Of a DNA stretch of 64,000 bases, positions 52,109 through 60,936 are shown in pieces. The stretch lies in contig NZ_KQ948861.1 of NCBI RefSeq assembly GCF_001514215.1, forward strand, positions 8,010 to 72,009, given 5' to 3'. The position numbers and the translations under genes were made by a program. The DNA comes from Streptomyces bungoensis. GTDB lineage: Bacteria > Actinomycetota > Actinomycetes > Streptomycetales > Streptomycetaceae. Numbering within the stretch: the stretch's first letter is position 1; each line of letters starts with the position of its first letter. The notes beneath the pieces were generated by a model. It did no database searches. It saw only the letters and a list, made by a program, of their open reading frames with translations, and was not told the origin of the DNA.

Positions 52109-54796
52109 ATGAGCCGTTACGTGTACGACTTCCATGAGGGCGGCCGTGACCTGGCCGGCCTGCTCGGCGGCAAGGGTGCGAACCTGGCCGAGATGACCCG
52201 GATGGGCCTTCCGGTGCCGCCGGGGTTCATCGTCAGCACCGAGGCCTGCCGTGCCTTCCTGGCCACCGGCGAGGAGCCGGCGGGCCTGTCGGCGGAGGTC
52301 TCGCGGCACCTGTCGGCCCTGGAGGCGAGCGCCGGCCGGCTGCTCGGCCAGGCGGACGATCCGCTGCTGGTCTCCGTCCGTTCGGGGGCGCGGTTCTCCA
52401 TGCCCGGCATGATGGAGACCGTCCTCGACATCGGCCTCAACGACGACTCCGTGCTCGGCCTGGCCAAGGTGTCCGGCAGCGAGCGGTTCGCCTGGGACTC
52501 CTACCGCCGGCTCGTCCAGATGTACGGCAGCACGGTCATGGGGGTCGACCCGGCCCTGTTCGAGGAGGCCATGACCCTGCTCAAGGAGGCCCGCGAGGCC
52601 CCCGACGACGTGCATCTGGACGCGGGCGACCTGGCCTGGCTGGTGGAGACGTACAAGCGGCTGATCCGCGACGAGACGGGCCGCGACTTCCCGCAGTCCC
52701 CCGCCCAGCAGCTGCAGCAGGCGGTCCTCGCGGTGTTCGGGTCGTGGAACGCCGAGCGGGCCCGGCTGTACCGGCGGCGCGAGCACATCCCGGACGACCT
52801 GGGCACCGCGGTCACCGTGCAGCGCATGGTGTTCGGCAACCTCGGCGCGGACTCCGGCAGCGGGGTCGCCTTCACCCGGGACCCGGCCACCGGGCGGCCC
52901 GGCCTGTACGGCGACTACCTGGCGAACGCGCAGGGCGAGGACGTCGTCGCGGGCGTGCGGAACGCCGTACCGCTCGCCGAGCTGGAGCGGCTCGACCCGC
53001 GCTCGTACCGGCGGCTGCGCGATCACGCGCAGACCCTGGAGCGCCACTACCGGGACCTGTGCGACATCGAGTTCACCATCGAGCGCGGCACCCTGTGGAT
53101 GCTGCAGACCCGCGTGGGCAAGCGCACCGCGGAGGCCGCCTTCGCCATCGCCGCCGAACTGGTCGAGGAGGGGCTGATCAGCGCCGACGAGGCACTGGCC
53201 CGGGTCGGCGGCGACGGGCTGGCGCGGCTGATGTTCCCGCGCTTCGACACCGGCGCCACCGGCGCGCCCCTCACCCACGGCATCCCGGCCTCGCCGGGCG
53301 CCGCGGTGGGAGCGGCCGTCTTCGACTCCGCGGAGGCGGTGCGGCGGGCCGCGGCCGGCGAGCGGGTCGTGCTCGTGCGGGAGGAGACCACGCCCGACGA
53401 CCTGCCCGGCATGGTCGCCGCCCAGGCGGTGCTGACCGGGCGGGGCGGCAAGACCAGCCACGCGGCCGTCGTCGCCCGCGGCATGGGCAAGGTCTGCGTG
53501 TGCGGGGCGCAGGACATCACCGTCCACCCGGAGGCGCGCCGCTTCACCACCCGGGACGGCACCGTCGTCGAGGAGGGCGCCGTCCTCTCGGTGGACGGGT
53601 CCACCGGTGAGGTCTACGCGGGCGCGGTCGCGACGGTGCCCTCGGCGACCGTGCGCTACCTGGAGACCGGTGAGCAGGCGGGCAGCGCGGTCTCCGCGGT
53701 GGCGCGCGCCCTGGAGCACGCCGACCACGTGCGGCGGCTGGAGGTGCGCGCCAACGCGGACAACCCCGAGGACGCGGCGCGGGCGCGGCGCTTCGGGGCG
53801 CAGGGCATCGGGCTGTGCCGCACCGAGCACATGTTCCTCGGGGAGCGGCGCAAGCTCGTCGAGGAGATGATCCTGGCGCGCACGGACGCCGACCGGGAAC
53901 GGGCGCTGGCCGCGCTCCTGCCGCTGCAGCGGCGGGACTTCACGGGCATCCTCGAGGCGATGGACGGCCTGCCGGTCACGATCCGGCTGCTGGACCCCCC
54001 GCTGCACGAGTTCCTGCCCGACCGCATGGCGCTGGCCGTGCGGATCGCGACCGCCGAGGCCACGGGCGGCCGGCCGGACGCGCACGACGTGGAGCTGCTC
54101 GACGCGGTGAACCGGATGCACGAGGAGAACCCGATGCTCGGCCTGCGCGGCGTACGGCTCGGGCTCGTGGTGCCGGGGCTGGTCGCGATGCAGGTCCGGG
54201 CGATCGCCGAGGCGGTGGTGGAGCGGACCCGGGCGGGCGGCGCCCCGCGCGCGGAGATCATGGTGCCGCTCGTCGGCGCCGTCGAGGAGCTGCGGCTCGC
54301 CCGCGCGGAGGTGAGCCGGGTGCTGGCCGAGGTCGGCGAGGAGTCCGGGGTCGACGTGCGCTGCCCGATCGGCACGATGATCGAGCTGCCGCGGGCCGCG
54401 CTGACGGCGGGCCCGATCGCCGAGGAGGCGGAGTTCTTCTCCTTCGGCACCAACGACCTCACCCAGACCACCTGGGGCTTCTCCCGGGACGACGTCGAGG
54501 CGGCGTTCTTCTCGGCCTACCTCGACAAGGGCGTCTTCGCCGCCTCGCCGTTCGAGACGCTCGACCGCGCGGGCGTGGGCCGGCTGGTCCGCCTCGCCGT
54601 CGCGGAGGGCCGGGCCGCCCGGCCGGGTCTGGAGACCGGGGTCTGCGGCGAGCACGGCGGCGATCCGGAGTCCATCCACTTCTTCCACGACGCCGGCCTG
54701 GACTACGTCTCCTGCTCGCCGTTCCGGGTGCCGGTGGCCCGTCTGGAGGCCGGCCGGGCCGCCCTGGACGGGGTCGAGGCCGGGGACACCAGGTGA
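52109..54796 (+). CDS. ppdK: Pyruvate, phosphate dikinase
   Basis: The 895-residue enzyme converts pyruvate, ATP and phosphate to PEP, AMP and pyrophosphate, reversibly. The N-terminal nucleotide domain opens YVYDFHEGGRDLAGLLGGKGANLAEMT and has RSGARFSMPGMMETVLDIGLND. The central phosphohistidine domain carries VLTGRGGKTSHAAVVARGMG, placing the catalytic histidine at H451. The PEP/pyruvate barrel shows GIGLCRTEHMFL, LDPPLHEFLP, and near the end FFSFGTNDLTQTTWG and ETGVCGEHGGDP with the catalytic cysteine. Full length. AAAGAGG precedes ATG 52109. Genes of this type are in the OsdR/DevR dormancy regulon of S. coelicolor, consistent with its position in this island. Confidence 0.97.
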   Translation: MSRYVYDFHEGGRDLAGLLGGKGANLAEMTRMGLPVPPGFIVSTEACRAFLATGEEPAGLSAEVSRHLSALEASAGRLLGQADDPLLVSVRSGARFSMPGMMETVLDIGLNDDSVLGLAKVSGSERFAWDSYRRLVQMYGSTVMGVDPALFEEAMTLLKEAREAPDDVHLDAGDLAWLVETYKRLIRDETGRDFPQSPAQQLQQAVLAVFGSWNAERARLYRRREHIPDDLGTAVTVQRMVFGNLGADSGSGVAFTRDPATGRPGLYGDYLANAQGEDVVAGVRNAVPLAELERLDPRSYRRLRDHAQTLERHYRDLCDIEFTIERGTLWMLQTRVGKRTAEAAFAIAAELVEEGLISADEALARVGGDGLARLMFPRFDTGATGAPLTHGIPASPGAAVGAAVFDSAEAVRRAAAGERVVLVREETTPDDLPGMVAAQAVLTGRGGKTSHAAVVARGMGKVCVCGAQDITVHPEARRFTTRDGTVVEEGAVLSVDGSTGEVYAGAVATVPSATVRYLETGEQAGSAVSAVARALEHADHVRRLEVRANADNPEDAARARRFGAQGIGLCRTEHMFLGERRKLVEEMILARTDADRERALAALLPLQRRDFTGILEAMDGLPVTIRLLDPPLHEFLPDRMALAVRIATAEATGGRPDAHDVELLDAVNRMHEENPMLGLRGVRLGLVVPGLVAMQVRAIAEAVVERTRAGGAPRAEIMVPLVGAVEELRLARAEVSRVLAEVGEESGVDVRCPIGTMIELPRAALTAGPIAEEAEFFSFGTNDLTQTTWGFSRDDVEAAFFSAYLDKGVFAASPFETLDRAGVGRLVRLAVAEGRAARPGLETGVCGEHGGDPESIHFFHDAGLDYVSCSPFRVPVARLEAGRAALDGVEAGDTR

Positions 54797-54838
54797 GGTG
54801 GCGAGGGGTGCTGAGAGGGAACGGGTGAGGCGAGGTCG

Positions 54839-55969
54839 ATGAACGAGACGGTGTCCCTCGGCCGGATCGCCGGTGTGCGGGTCGGACTGCACTGGAGCGT
54901 CCTGGTCATCGTCGTCCTGGTGACCGTCGCGCTGGCTCGCGGCCGCCTCCCCGCCGCCCACCCCGGCCACCCGCCGGCGGTGTACTGGGCGCTGGCCCTG
55001 CTGACGGCGGTCGTCTTCCTCGGCTCGCTGCTGGCGCACGAGCTGGCACATGCGGCGGTCGCCCGCCGCAACGGCGTGCAGGTGGAGGGCATCACCCTGT
55101 GGATGCTGGGGGGCGCGGCCCGCCTGCAGGGCGAGGCGCCGACCCCGGCCGCCGAGCTGCGCATCGCGGGCGTGGGTCCGCTGACCAGCCTGGTCGCGGG
55201 CGGCGTGCTGGCTGGCGTGGCCGCGGGCCTGGACGCGCTGCACGTGTCGGGGCTGGTGGTGGAGGCCGTCGCCTGGCTGGCCGCGATCAACGTGCTGCTG
55301 GCCGTCTTCAACGCGATCCCCGCGGCCCCCCTGGACGGCGGCCGGCTGTTGCGGGCGTACCTGTGGCACCGCACCGGCGACCGGCTGCGGGCCACGCGGG
55401 GCGCCTCGGCGGCGGGCCGGGCGCTGGGCTGGTTCATGGTGGTGACCGGCTTCGCGGCCGTCCTGTTCCGGGGCGACCTGTCCGGCCTGTGGGCGGCGCT
55501 GATCGGCTGGTTCCTGATCGCCGCGGCCACCGCGGAGGCCCGGCAGGCCGAGGTCCGGGGCGTCCTCGGCGGTGTGCCCGTCGCCCGCGTCATGACACGG
55601 GACCCGGTCACCGTGCCGGCCACGGCGACGCTCGCGGACTTCCTGGCCGAGGGGCCCTTCGGCCACTACCGGCACTCCACCTTCCCGGTCCTCGCGGCGG
55701 ACGGCTCGGTGGCCGGTCTGCTCACCGTCCGCCGCATCGAGGCGACCGCGCCCGGTGCGCGGGCGGGCACGACGGTCCGCGAGGTCATGCGTCCCCTCGA
55801 CGACGTGGTCACGGCCACCCCGGACGAGCCCGTACTGGACCTCCTGCCCCGCCTGGAGTCGAGCCCCACCCGCCGCGCCCTGATCATGGACGGGGGCCGC
55901 CTCGTCGGCATCCTCACACTCGCCGACGTCACCCGCGCACTGGCCTGGCCGGCCGGGGCGGGGAGATGA
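54839..55969 (+). CDS. Site-2 protease family metalloprotease with CBS domains
   Basis: The 376-residue M50 protein has about six helices with the zinc motif SLLAHELAHAAVARRNG, the second metal region NAIPAAPLDGGRLLRAYLW, and a C-terminal cytoplasmic CBS pair (VARVMTRDPVTVPATATLADFL; VREVMRPLDDVVTATPDEPVLDLL, VGILTLADVTRAL). Enzymes of this group cleave membrane-bound anti-sigma factors or similar substrates, gated by nucleotide binding at CBS. It starts 42 bp after ppdK and probably shares its transcript. Its 3' end is repeated in decayed form downstream. The substrate is unknown. Confidence 0.92.
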   Translation: MNETVSLGRIAGVRVGLHWSVLVIVVLVTVALARGRLPAAHPGHPPAVYWALALLTAVVFLGSLLAHELAHAAVARRNGVQVEGITLWMLGGAARLQGEAPTPAAELRIAGVGPLTSLVAGGVLAGVAAGLDALHVSGLVVEAVAWLAAINVLLAVFNAIPAAPLDGGRLLRAYLWHRTGDRLRATRGASAAGRALGWFMVVTGFAAVLFRGDLSGLWAALIGWFLIAAATAEARQAEVRGVLGGVPVARVMTRDPVTVPATATLADFLAEGPFGHYRHSTFPVLAADGSVAGLLTVRRIEATAPGARAGTTVREVMRPLDDVVTATPDEPVLDLLPRLESSPTRRALIMDGGRLVGILTLADVTRALAWPAGAGR

Positions 55970-56454
55970 GGTGGGGGTGAGGGTGGGGTGGGGTGAGGGG
56001 CCGGTGCTCGGCCGGGCCCCGGTCTCGCGCCCCGGGCGGATCGCCCGCCTGACCCTTGCCCGCCTGCGGACACGGACGCCACCCGCCGCGCCGCGTCGTC
56101 GACGGCGGCCGCCCTGGCCTGGCCGGCCGGGGCGGGGAGGTGGGGTGAGGTGAGGGGCTGGTCCTCGGCCGGGGCCCCGGTCACGCCGCCCCGGGCGGAT
56201 CCCCGCCGACCCCGTGCGCCGCCTCCGGATACGGACGCCACCCGCCGCGCTTCGTCATGAGCGACAGCCCCGCTCGCCGGCACCTCACGCCCGCCGAGGC
56301 CGCCCGCGCCCGGCCCGGCCGGGGCAGGGAGGTGGGCCCCGGTCATGCCTCCCCGGACGGATTCCCGCCGGACCTTTGGCCCACCCCCGACCTCGGCCGG
56401 TAGGCCGGGGCGGGGAAGTGAGCACTGAGGTACGTGGCCCTCGGGGAGGTTCGT
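55970..56454. repeat. Decayed tandem copies of the site-2 protease gene 3' end
   Basis: The block ACCCGCCGCGCC through CTGGCCTGGCCGGCCGGGGC at the end of the gene (about 55868-55970) recurs at about 56086-56140, 56230-56330 and, more weakly, 56385-56425. Each is followed by a similar G-rich tail, with an average period of 175-200 bp. No gene is visible in this 485-bp gap. Confidence 0.68.
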
Positions 56455-57327
56455 TCAGGCGGGCTCCGGGACGACCGCCACCGGGCAGGCGGCGTGGTGC
56501 AGTACGCCGTGGGGGACGCGGCCGAGCTGGAGGCCGTAGTGGCCCGGGTGGCGGCGGGCGCCGACGACGAGCAGGTCGGCGCCGTGGGCCGCGGCGAGCA
56601 GGACGTCGCGGGGGCGGCCCTCGAGGGTGCGCCGTCGCACCGGCAGGTCGTCCGGTACGTCGCTCAGTGCTTCCTCCAGCGTCTCCGCCGCCTGCCGTTC
56701 CCCCTGGTGGGCCGGTTCACCGGTCATCAGCGGGTGGCCGGTCATCGCGTGCGCCGGGCGCCGCCAGGCCCGTACGGCCTCCAGCGGGACGCCGCGCAGC
56801 CGGGCCTCCTCGACCGCGAACCGGACGGCCGCCGAACCGGCCGGCTTCTCCCCCACGCCCAGGACGACGCGGCCCCGGGCCCCGGAGCGCGCCTGGTTGT
56901 CGTGGCTGCCGCGCAGCACGATCACCGGGCAGTGGGCGTGGCCGGCCACCATGACGCCGACGGAGCCGAGGAGGGCCTCGGTCAGGCCGCTGCGGCCACG
57001 GCACCCGAGGAGCACCAGGAGGGCCGAGCGGCTCTCGCGCACCAGCGCGTACTCGGGCTCCTCGGGCAGCAGTTCGCTGGTCACGTGGACGGCCGGCTGC
57101 CGGCGGCGGGCGCGCCGCTCGGCGGCCCGGACGACGTCCTCGGCCATCACCTCCTCGTCGGGTTCGCCGACGTCCGGCGCGAAGGATGGGCCTTCGTAGC
57201 GCTCCCAGAGGGAGGCGTACACGAGCCGGAGCGGCGCACCGCGCAGGGCCGCCTCGTCGGCGGCCCAGTCCACGGCCCTGAGACTCGGCTCGGAGCCGTC
57301 CACCCCGGCGACGACCGGAAGGGCCAT
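56455..57327 (-). CDS. Universal stress protein, two tandem USP domains, copy 1
   Basis: The 290-residue protein consists of two UspA units. The first opens LPVVAGVDGSEPSLRAVDWAADEAALRG and ends with GCRGRSGLTEALLGSVGVMVAGHAHCPVIVL, carrying the ATP-loop pattern G-X2-G-X9-G-S. The second ends LVVGARRHPGHYGLQLGRVPHGVLHHAACPVAVV. The start at ATG 57327 was preferred over GTG 57336; the ribosome site is weak. The gene lies after the other USP on the same strand. In Streptomyces such proteins are hypoxia- and stationary-phase-induced. Confidence 0.92.
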   Translation of the reverse strand: MALPVVAGVDGSEPSLRAVDWAADEAALRGAPLRLVYASLWERYEGPSFAPDVGEPDEEVMAEDVVRAAERRARRRQPAVHVTSELLPEEPEYALVRESRSALLVLLGCRGRSGLTEALLGSVGVMVAGHAHCPVIVLRGSHDNQARSGARGRVVLGVGEKPAGSAAVRFAVEEARLRGVPLEAVRAWRRPAHAMTGHPLMTGEPAHQGERQAAETLEEALSDVPDDLPVRRRTLEGRPRDVLLAAAHGADLLVVGARRHPGHYGLQLGRVPHGVLHHAACPVAVVPEPA

Positions 57328-57405
57328 GCCGCTCACCGCCCCTGGCCCGGGCCGGCCCGGCCGGCGACCGCTGCTTGCATCGTCTCTCCTCCTCGGAACG
57401 GCGGC

Positions 57406-58311
57406 TCAGCCGTGCGCGACGACGGCTACGGGCGCGGTGACGTGGTGCAGGACGGCGTGCGTGACGTGCCCGATGTGCACGCCGACGCGGCTGGTGCGGA
57501 TGCGCCGGCCCACGACGACCAGCGAGGCGTCGCGGGAGGCGTGGACGAGGGCGGGCGCGGCGTTCTCGTACCGGCTGGCCTCGATCACCTGGACGTCGGG
57601 GAACTTCGCGCGCCAGGGGCGCAGCATCTCGGTCAGGACGGCCGCCTCGCGGCGCGCGAGGGAGCCGCGGGGGTCGAGGTCGGCGGACATGCCGTAGAGG
57701 TAGGTGGGCGGCGGGGTCCAGCCGTGCACGACCCGCAGGGCGGCGGACCGGCGGGCGGCGGCGTCGAAGGCGAACTCCAGCACCGTTTCGTCCGGGGCGC
57801 CGGTGTCGAGGCCGAGGACGACGGGCCGGAAGGGTGTCGCGGCGGACGGTACGCCCGCGGGGTCCATCTGGTGCTCGTCGGCGGCCTGCTGGGCCGCCCG
57901 GACCAGCACCACGGGACGCACGGTGTGCGCGATGACGCACAGGCTGACCGAGCCGACCATGAACCCGCCGATCCCGCCGAGGCCGCGTGAGCCGAGGACC
58001 ATCAGTTCGCTGCCGTCGGCCGCCTCCGCGAGGGCCTCGGGCGCGCTGCCGGTGACCTGGTCGGTGATGACCTCCAGGCCCGGGTGGCGCAGCCGGATGC
58101 CCTCCGCGGACTCGCGCGGAATCCTGTCGGTCCACTCCTGCCGGGTCTCGGCGCCCAGCAGCGGCGCCTGGGCGGCGGGTTCGGGCAGGGGCTCCCAGAC
58201 GTGGAGGATCTTGAGGGGCAGGGCGCGCATCCGTGCTTCGCGCGCCGCCCATTCGGCGGCGGCCCGGCTCTCGGGCGAGCCGTCGAGACCTACCGTGATG
58301 GTTCGCGTCAT
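57406..58311 (-). CDS. Universal stress protein, two tandem USP domains, copy 2
   Basis: The 301-residue double UspA protein begins RTITVGLDGSPESRAAAEWAAREARMR. Its first unit has the nucleotide loop VLGSRGLGGIGGFMVGSVSLCVIAHTVRPVVLVR, close to consensus. The second ends VVVGRRIRTSRVGVHIGHVTHAVLHHVTAPVAVVAHG. GGGAGG precedes ATG 58311. It is 78 bp from copy 1 and they form one operon. A palindromic box (58375-58389) lies 64 bp upstream. Confidence 0.93.
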   Translation of the reverse strand: MTRTITVGLDGSPESRAAAEWAAREARMRALPLKILHVWEPLPEPAAQAPLLGAETRQEWTDRIPRESAEGIRLRHPGLEVITDQVTGSAPEALAEAADGSELMVLGSRGLGGIGGFMVGSVSLCVIAHTVRPVVLVRAAQQAADEHQMDPAGVPSAATPFRPVVLGLDTGAPDETVLEFAFDAAARRSAALRVVHGWTPPPTYLYGMSADLDPRGSLARREAAVLTEMLRPWRAKFPDVQVIEASRYENAAPALVHASRDASLVVVGRRIRTSRVGVHIGHVTHAVLHHVTAPVAVVAHG

Positions 58312-58374
58312 GATCTCCGCCTCCCGGGGTGAAAGGTCCGCTCCCAGCGTGGCCGCGCGGCGGTGACGGGGTCA

Positions 58375-58389
58375 GGGGCCACAGGTCCC
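58375..58389. promoter_or_regulatory. GGGGCC-ACA-GGTCCC box upstream of the USP operon
   Basis: The two arms GGGGCC and GGTCCC are symmetrical but for one base, close to the GGGACC-type DevR box pattern. It is 64 bp before the first USP start. Confidence 0.45.
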
Positions 58390-58420
58390 GGCCGGGGACC
58401 GGCCGACCCTCCGTGCATGC

Positions 58421-59308
58421 TCAGCCCGCCGTGAGGAGGTTCTTGACCTCGACGACGTCCGTGATCGCCTCGACCTCGGCCACCAGCCTGTCCACGGTCG
58501 CGCCCGGCACCCTCCCCGTCAGCTCGACCACGCCGTCGTGCACCGTCACGTCCACGGCGTCCCGTTCGGCCGGCGGGCAGACGGTCGCGATCCTGGTCTC
58601 GACCTCGGTCCGGATCCCCGTGTCGTCCCGGATGAGGGCCTGCAGCAGCGCCTCGCGCCGCACGACGCCGACGAGGCGGCCCCGGCGGTCGGTGACGGGG
58701 AGCCGCTTGAGCCGGGACAGCGCGGCGAGCCAGGCGGCCTCGGCGACCGTCGCGTCCGGCAGCACCGTGATCGCGGGGCTGGTCATCAGGTCGGCGGCGC
58801 TCTCGCCGCGGGCCTTGTCGTGCATCCGGCGCTCGCGGAGCCTGCCGACGGGGCCGGGCCGGTGACCGGACGCCTCGAAGGCGACCTTCGCCAGCAGGTC
58901 GGACTCCGAGACGACGCCGACGACGTGGTCCTCGGCGTCCACGACCGGGACGGCGTTCACCTGCTCGCGCGCCAGCAGGCGGGCGATGTCGCGGTACGGC
59001 AGCTCGTCGCGGACGGAGGCGGCGGGCACGTCCATCACGTCCCGCACCAGGGGCAGGGCGCTCTCACGCGAGGAGGCCGCCCCCTGCCCGGGCGAGGCGG
59101 CCGGCGGGGCCTCGGTGTGCGCGGTCTCGGTGTGAGCGGTCTCGGTGTGGGGGGTCCCTGTGCGGGCGTGTTCGGCCGCGGCCGTGGCGACGGCGCCCAG
59201 GTAGCGCAGGAGTACGTCGTGCCGGGCCTGCTCACCGGGGCTCCAGGAGCGGGAGGGGACGGACCGCCGGGCGTCGGTCTCCGCCGAGAAGTTCTCGTGC
59301 GTGTTCAC
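58421..59308 (-). CDS. CBS-CBS-BON protein with N-terminal extension, copy 3
   Basis: The 295-residue protein has an N-terminal region with a short repeat (HTETAHTETAHTE, about 70-82) before the first CBS unit (LVRDVMDVPAASVRDELPYRDIARLL; VVGVVSESDLLAKVAFE), the second CBS (DLMTSPAITVLPDATVAEAAWLA; RGRLVGVVRREALLQALI) and a BON domain (TRIATVCPPAERDAVDVTVHDGVVELTGRVPG). GTG 59308 follows GGAGGCC; the frame continues upstream without a ribosome site. It is divergent from the V-ATPase operon across a region with palindromic boxes. Confidence 0.88.
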   Translation of the reverse strand: MNTHENFSAETDARRSVPSRSWSPGEQARHDVLLRYLGAVATAAAEHARTGTPHTETAHTETAHTEAPPAASPGQGAASSRESALPLVRDVMDVPAASVRDELPYRDIARLLAREQVNAVPVVDAEDHVVGVVSESDLLAKVAFEASGHRPGPVGRLRERRMHDKARGESAADLMTSPAITVLPDATVAEAAWLAALSRLKRLPVTDRRGRLVGVVRREALLQALIRDDTGIRTEVETRIATVCPPAERDAVDVTVHDGVVELTGRVPGATVDRLVAEVEAITDVVEVKNLLTAG

Positions 59309-59378
59309 GATGGCCTCCGGAGTCCACTGCGTCGTGTTGCCTACCGTCCCAGTGTTCCGCCGGGCCCGCACCCGCACA

Positions 59379-59392
59379 GAGCCGAACGGCCC
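59379..59392. promoter_or_regulatory. Palindromic box in front of the ATPase operon
   Basis: GAGCCGAACGGCCC differs in one base from the perfect palindrome at 48803, and the run GCCGAACGGCCCTGG is identical in both. A further half-site, ACGGCCCTA, lies at 59413-59421. The region serves the divergent CBS-BON gene (59308) and the ATPase operon (59483). Confidence 0.55.
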
Positions 59393-59482
59393 TGGTGCCA
59401 CGGCGTGACGGCCCTATCCGGTGCGGGCCGGGACGGGAACGGTGACACTGAGGGGACAGCCGACCGGACGGGAGGCCGGCCG

Positions 59483-60010
59483 ATGAGCCTGCGGGACTTC
59501 CTGGAGCGGTTCCGCCCGGCGGGGACGCCGGGTGCGTCCACGGCCGGCGTGCCCGCCGACCGTGCCGCGGAGCGCGCCGCCGAACTGGAGCCCGCCCTCG
59601 CGCGGCTGACGCGGGCGCAGCGGGAGGCGGACCGGATCCGGGCGGAGGCGGACGAGGCGGCGAGGGCCGTCCGCGAGGACGCCGCACGGGAGGCGGCCCG
59701 GCTCGTGGCGGCCGCCCGCGAGCAGGCCCCGGAGGTCCGCCGGCGGACGGCGGAACCGCTCCTCGCCCGGGCGCGCCACGAGGCGGACGCCGTACGCGCC
59801 GCCGGAGACAGCGCGGCCGCGGCGGTACGGGCGCGGGCCGCGGAGCGGATGCCGGAGCTGGTGGAGCGGGCGGTGGCGGACGCGTTGCGCCTGCCCGGCG
59901 GGTCGGAGGGGCAGGTCGAGCTCGCGGGGACCGGCCGGCCACGGGGGCTGGAGGAGTTGGAGGGGCTCAGCAGGTCGGACGAGCCCGGCGGGCCGGGTGG
60001 GGCGTCGTGA
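59483..60010 (+). CDS. V/A-type ATPase peripheral-stalk subunit, H-like
   Basis: The 175-residue protein is mostly a long Ala/Arg/Glu-rich coiled coil (about 35-135, RAQREADRIRAEADEAARAV), as in the archaeal AhaH/G peripheral stalk, with a Pro/Gly-rich tail. It begins MSLRDFLERFRPAGTPG. GGGAGG precedes ATG 59483. Position at the head of the ATPase genes and the GTGA overlap with subunit C support the assignment; sequence alone is weak because coiled coils lack specific motifs. Confidence 0.68.
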   Translation: MSLRDFLERFRPAGTPGASTAGVPADRAAERAAELEPALARLTRAQREADRIRAEADEAARAVREDAAREAARLVAAAREQAPEVRRRTAEPLLARARHEADAVRAAGDSAAAAVRARAAERMPELVERAVADALRLPGGSEGQVELAGTGRPRGLEELEGLSRSDEPGGPGGAS

Positions 60011-60936
60011 GTGCCGGATGGGTGGCCGGGGCTGTGCGGGCCAAGGCTCTCGTCGGTCGGCATCCGGGAGGCGCCGGGGCGCGGGAGATCGCCGCGGGGC
60101 CGACGCTCGGTGACGGTCTGCGGCGGCTGGCCGCGACACCGTACGGGCGGTACGCGCGGGCGGCGGCCGGGCCGGCCGAGGCGCAGCGGGCGGTGTCCGC
60201 GACGCTGCTGTGGCACCTGCGGGTGCTGGCCGGCTGGCTGCCGCGCGGCGGCGCGCGGCTGCTCGTTCCGCTCGCCGCGGGATTCGAGATCGCCAACGTC
60301 GTCTCCCGGCTGCCCGCGCCGGAGGGCCGCCGTGCGGACGTACCGGAGCCGTACCGGCTCGGGGCGCTGGAGACCGCCTGGCGGAACCTGGCGCACGCCG
60401 CCACGCCCGCGCAGCTGCGGGCCGTCCTCGCCGCCTCGCCCTGGGGCGACCCGGGCGGCGACACTCCGTGGGCCCTGGTCACCGGCATGCGCATGGCCGC
60501 CGCGCGGCGCACGGCCGTCGCCGTACCGGCCGCGCGGCGCTGGGCGCAGGGCCGGGCCGTGCTGCTGACGGCCCGTGAACTGTTCGTGTACGGGCGCACG
60601 CTGCCGGAGCCCGTACGGCGCGACGCGGTACGGCTGCTCGGGAGCCGGGCGCCGGGCGCCGCCACGTACCCCGAGTTCCGTGACCGGCTGCCCGCCGCGG
60701 CCCGGTGGGTCCTCGCGGAGGCCGAGGAGCCGGACGCGCTGTGGCGGGCCGAGGCCCGCTGGTGGCGGACGCTGCAGACCGAGGGCGCGGCGCTGCTGCG
60801 CGAGGGCCGGTACGGGCCGCGCGTGGTCGTGGGCGCGGTCGCCGTGCTGTCGGTGGACGCCTGGCGGGTGCGCGCCGCGCTGGAGTCGGCTGCGCGCGGT
60901 GGACGGCCCGGGGAGGTGCTCGATGCCCTGGCCTGA
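60007..60936 (+). CDS. V/A-type ATPase subunit C (d/AC39 type)
   Basis: The 309-residue soluble helical protein has the shape of V-ATPase subunit C/d: segments VRAKALVGRH near the start, TPYGRYARAAAG, LVPLAAGFEIANVVSRLPAPE and an AARWVLAEAEEPDALWRAEARWW helix. The family links the central rotor to the membrane ring. GTG 60007 overlaps the preceding stop (GTGA). Its stop overlaps the start of subunit I. Identity rests on the FEIANV motif and gene order; overall conservation is low. Confidence 0.78.
   Translation: MSAGWVAGAVRAKALVGRHPGGAGAREIAAGPTLGDGLRRLAATPYGRYARAAAGPAEAQRAVSATLLWHLRVLAGWLPRGGARLLVPLAAGFEIANVVSRLPAPEGRRADVPEPYRLGALETAWRNLAHAATPAQLRAVLAASPWGDPGGDTPWALVTGMRMAAARRTAVAVPAARRWAQGRAVLLTARELFVYGRTLPEPVRRDAVRLLGSRAPGAATYPEFRDRLPAAARWVLAEAEEPDALWRAEARWWRTLQTEGAALLREGRYGPRVVVGAVAVLSVDAWRVRAALESAARGGRPGEVLDALA

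Noticed and set aside
50579..55675. Minus-strand frame of about 1700 codons across ppdK and the site-2 protease gene
   Set aside because: It is antisense to ppdK and only becomes real coding within the 50579-51181 and 51178-51867 genes; composition is shadow-like.
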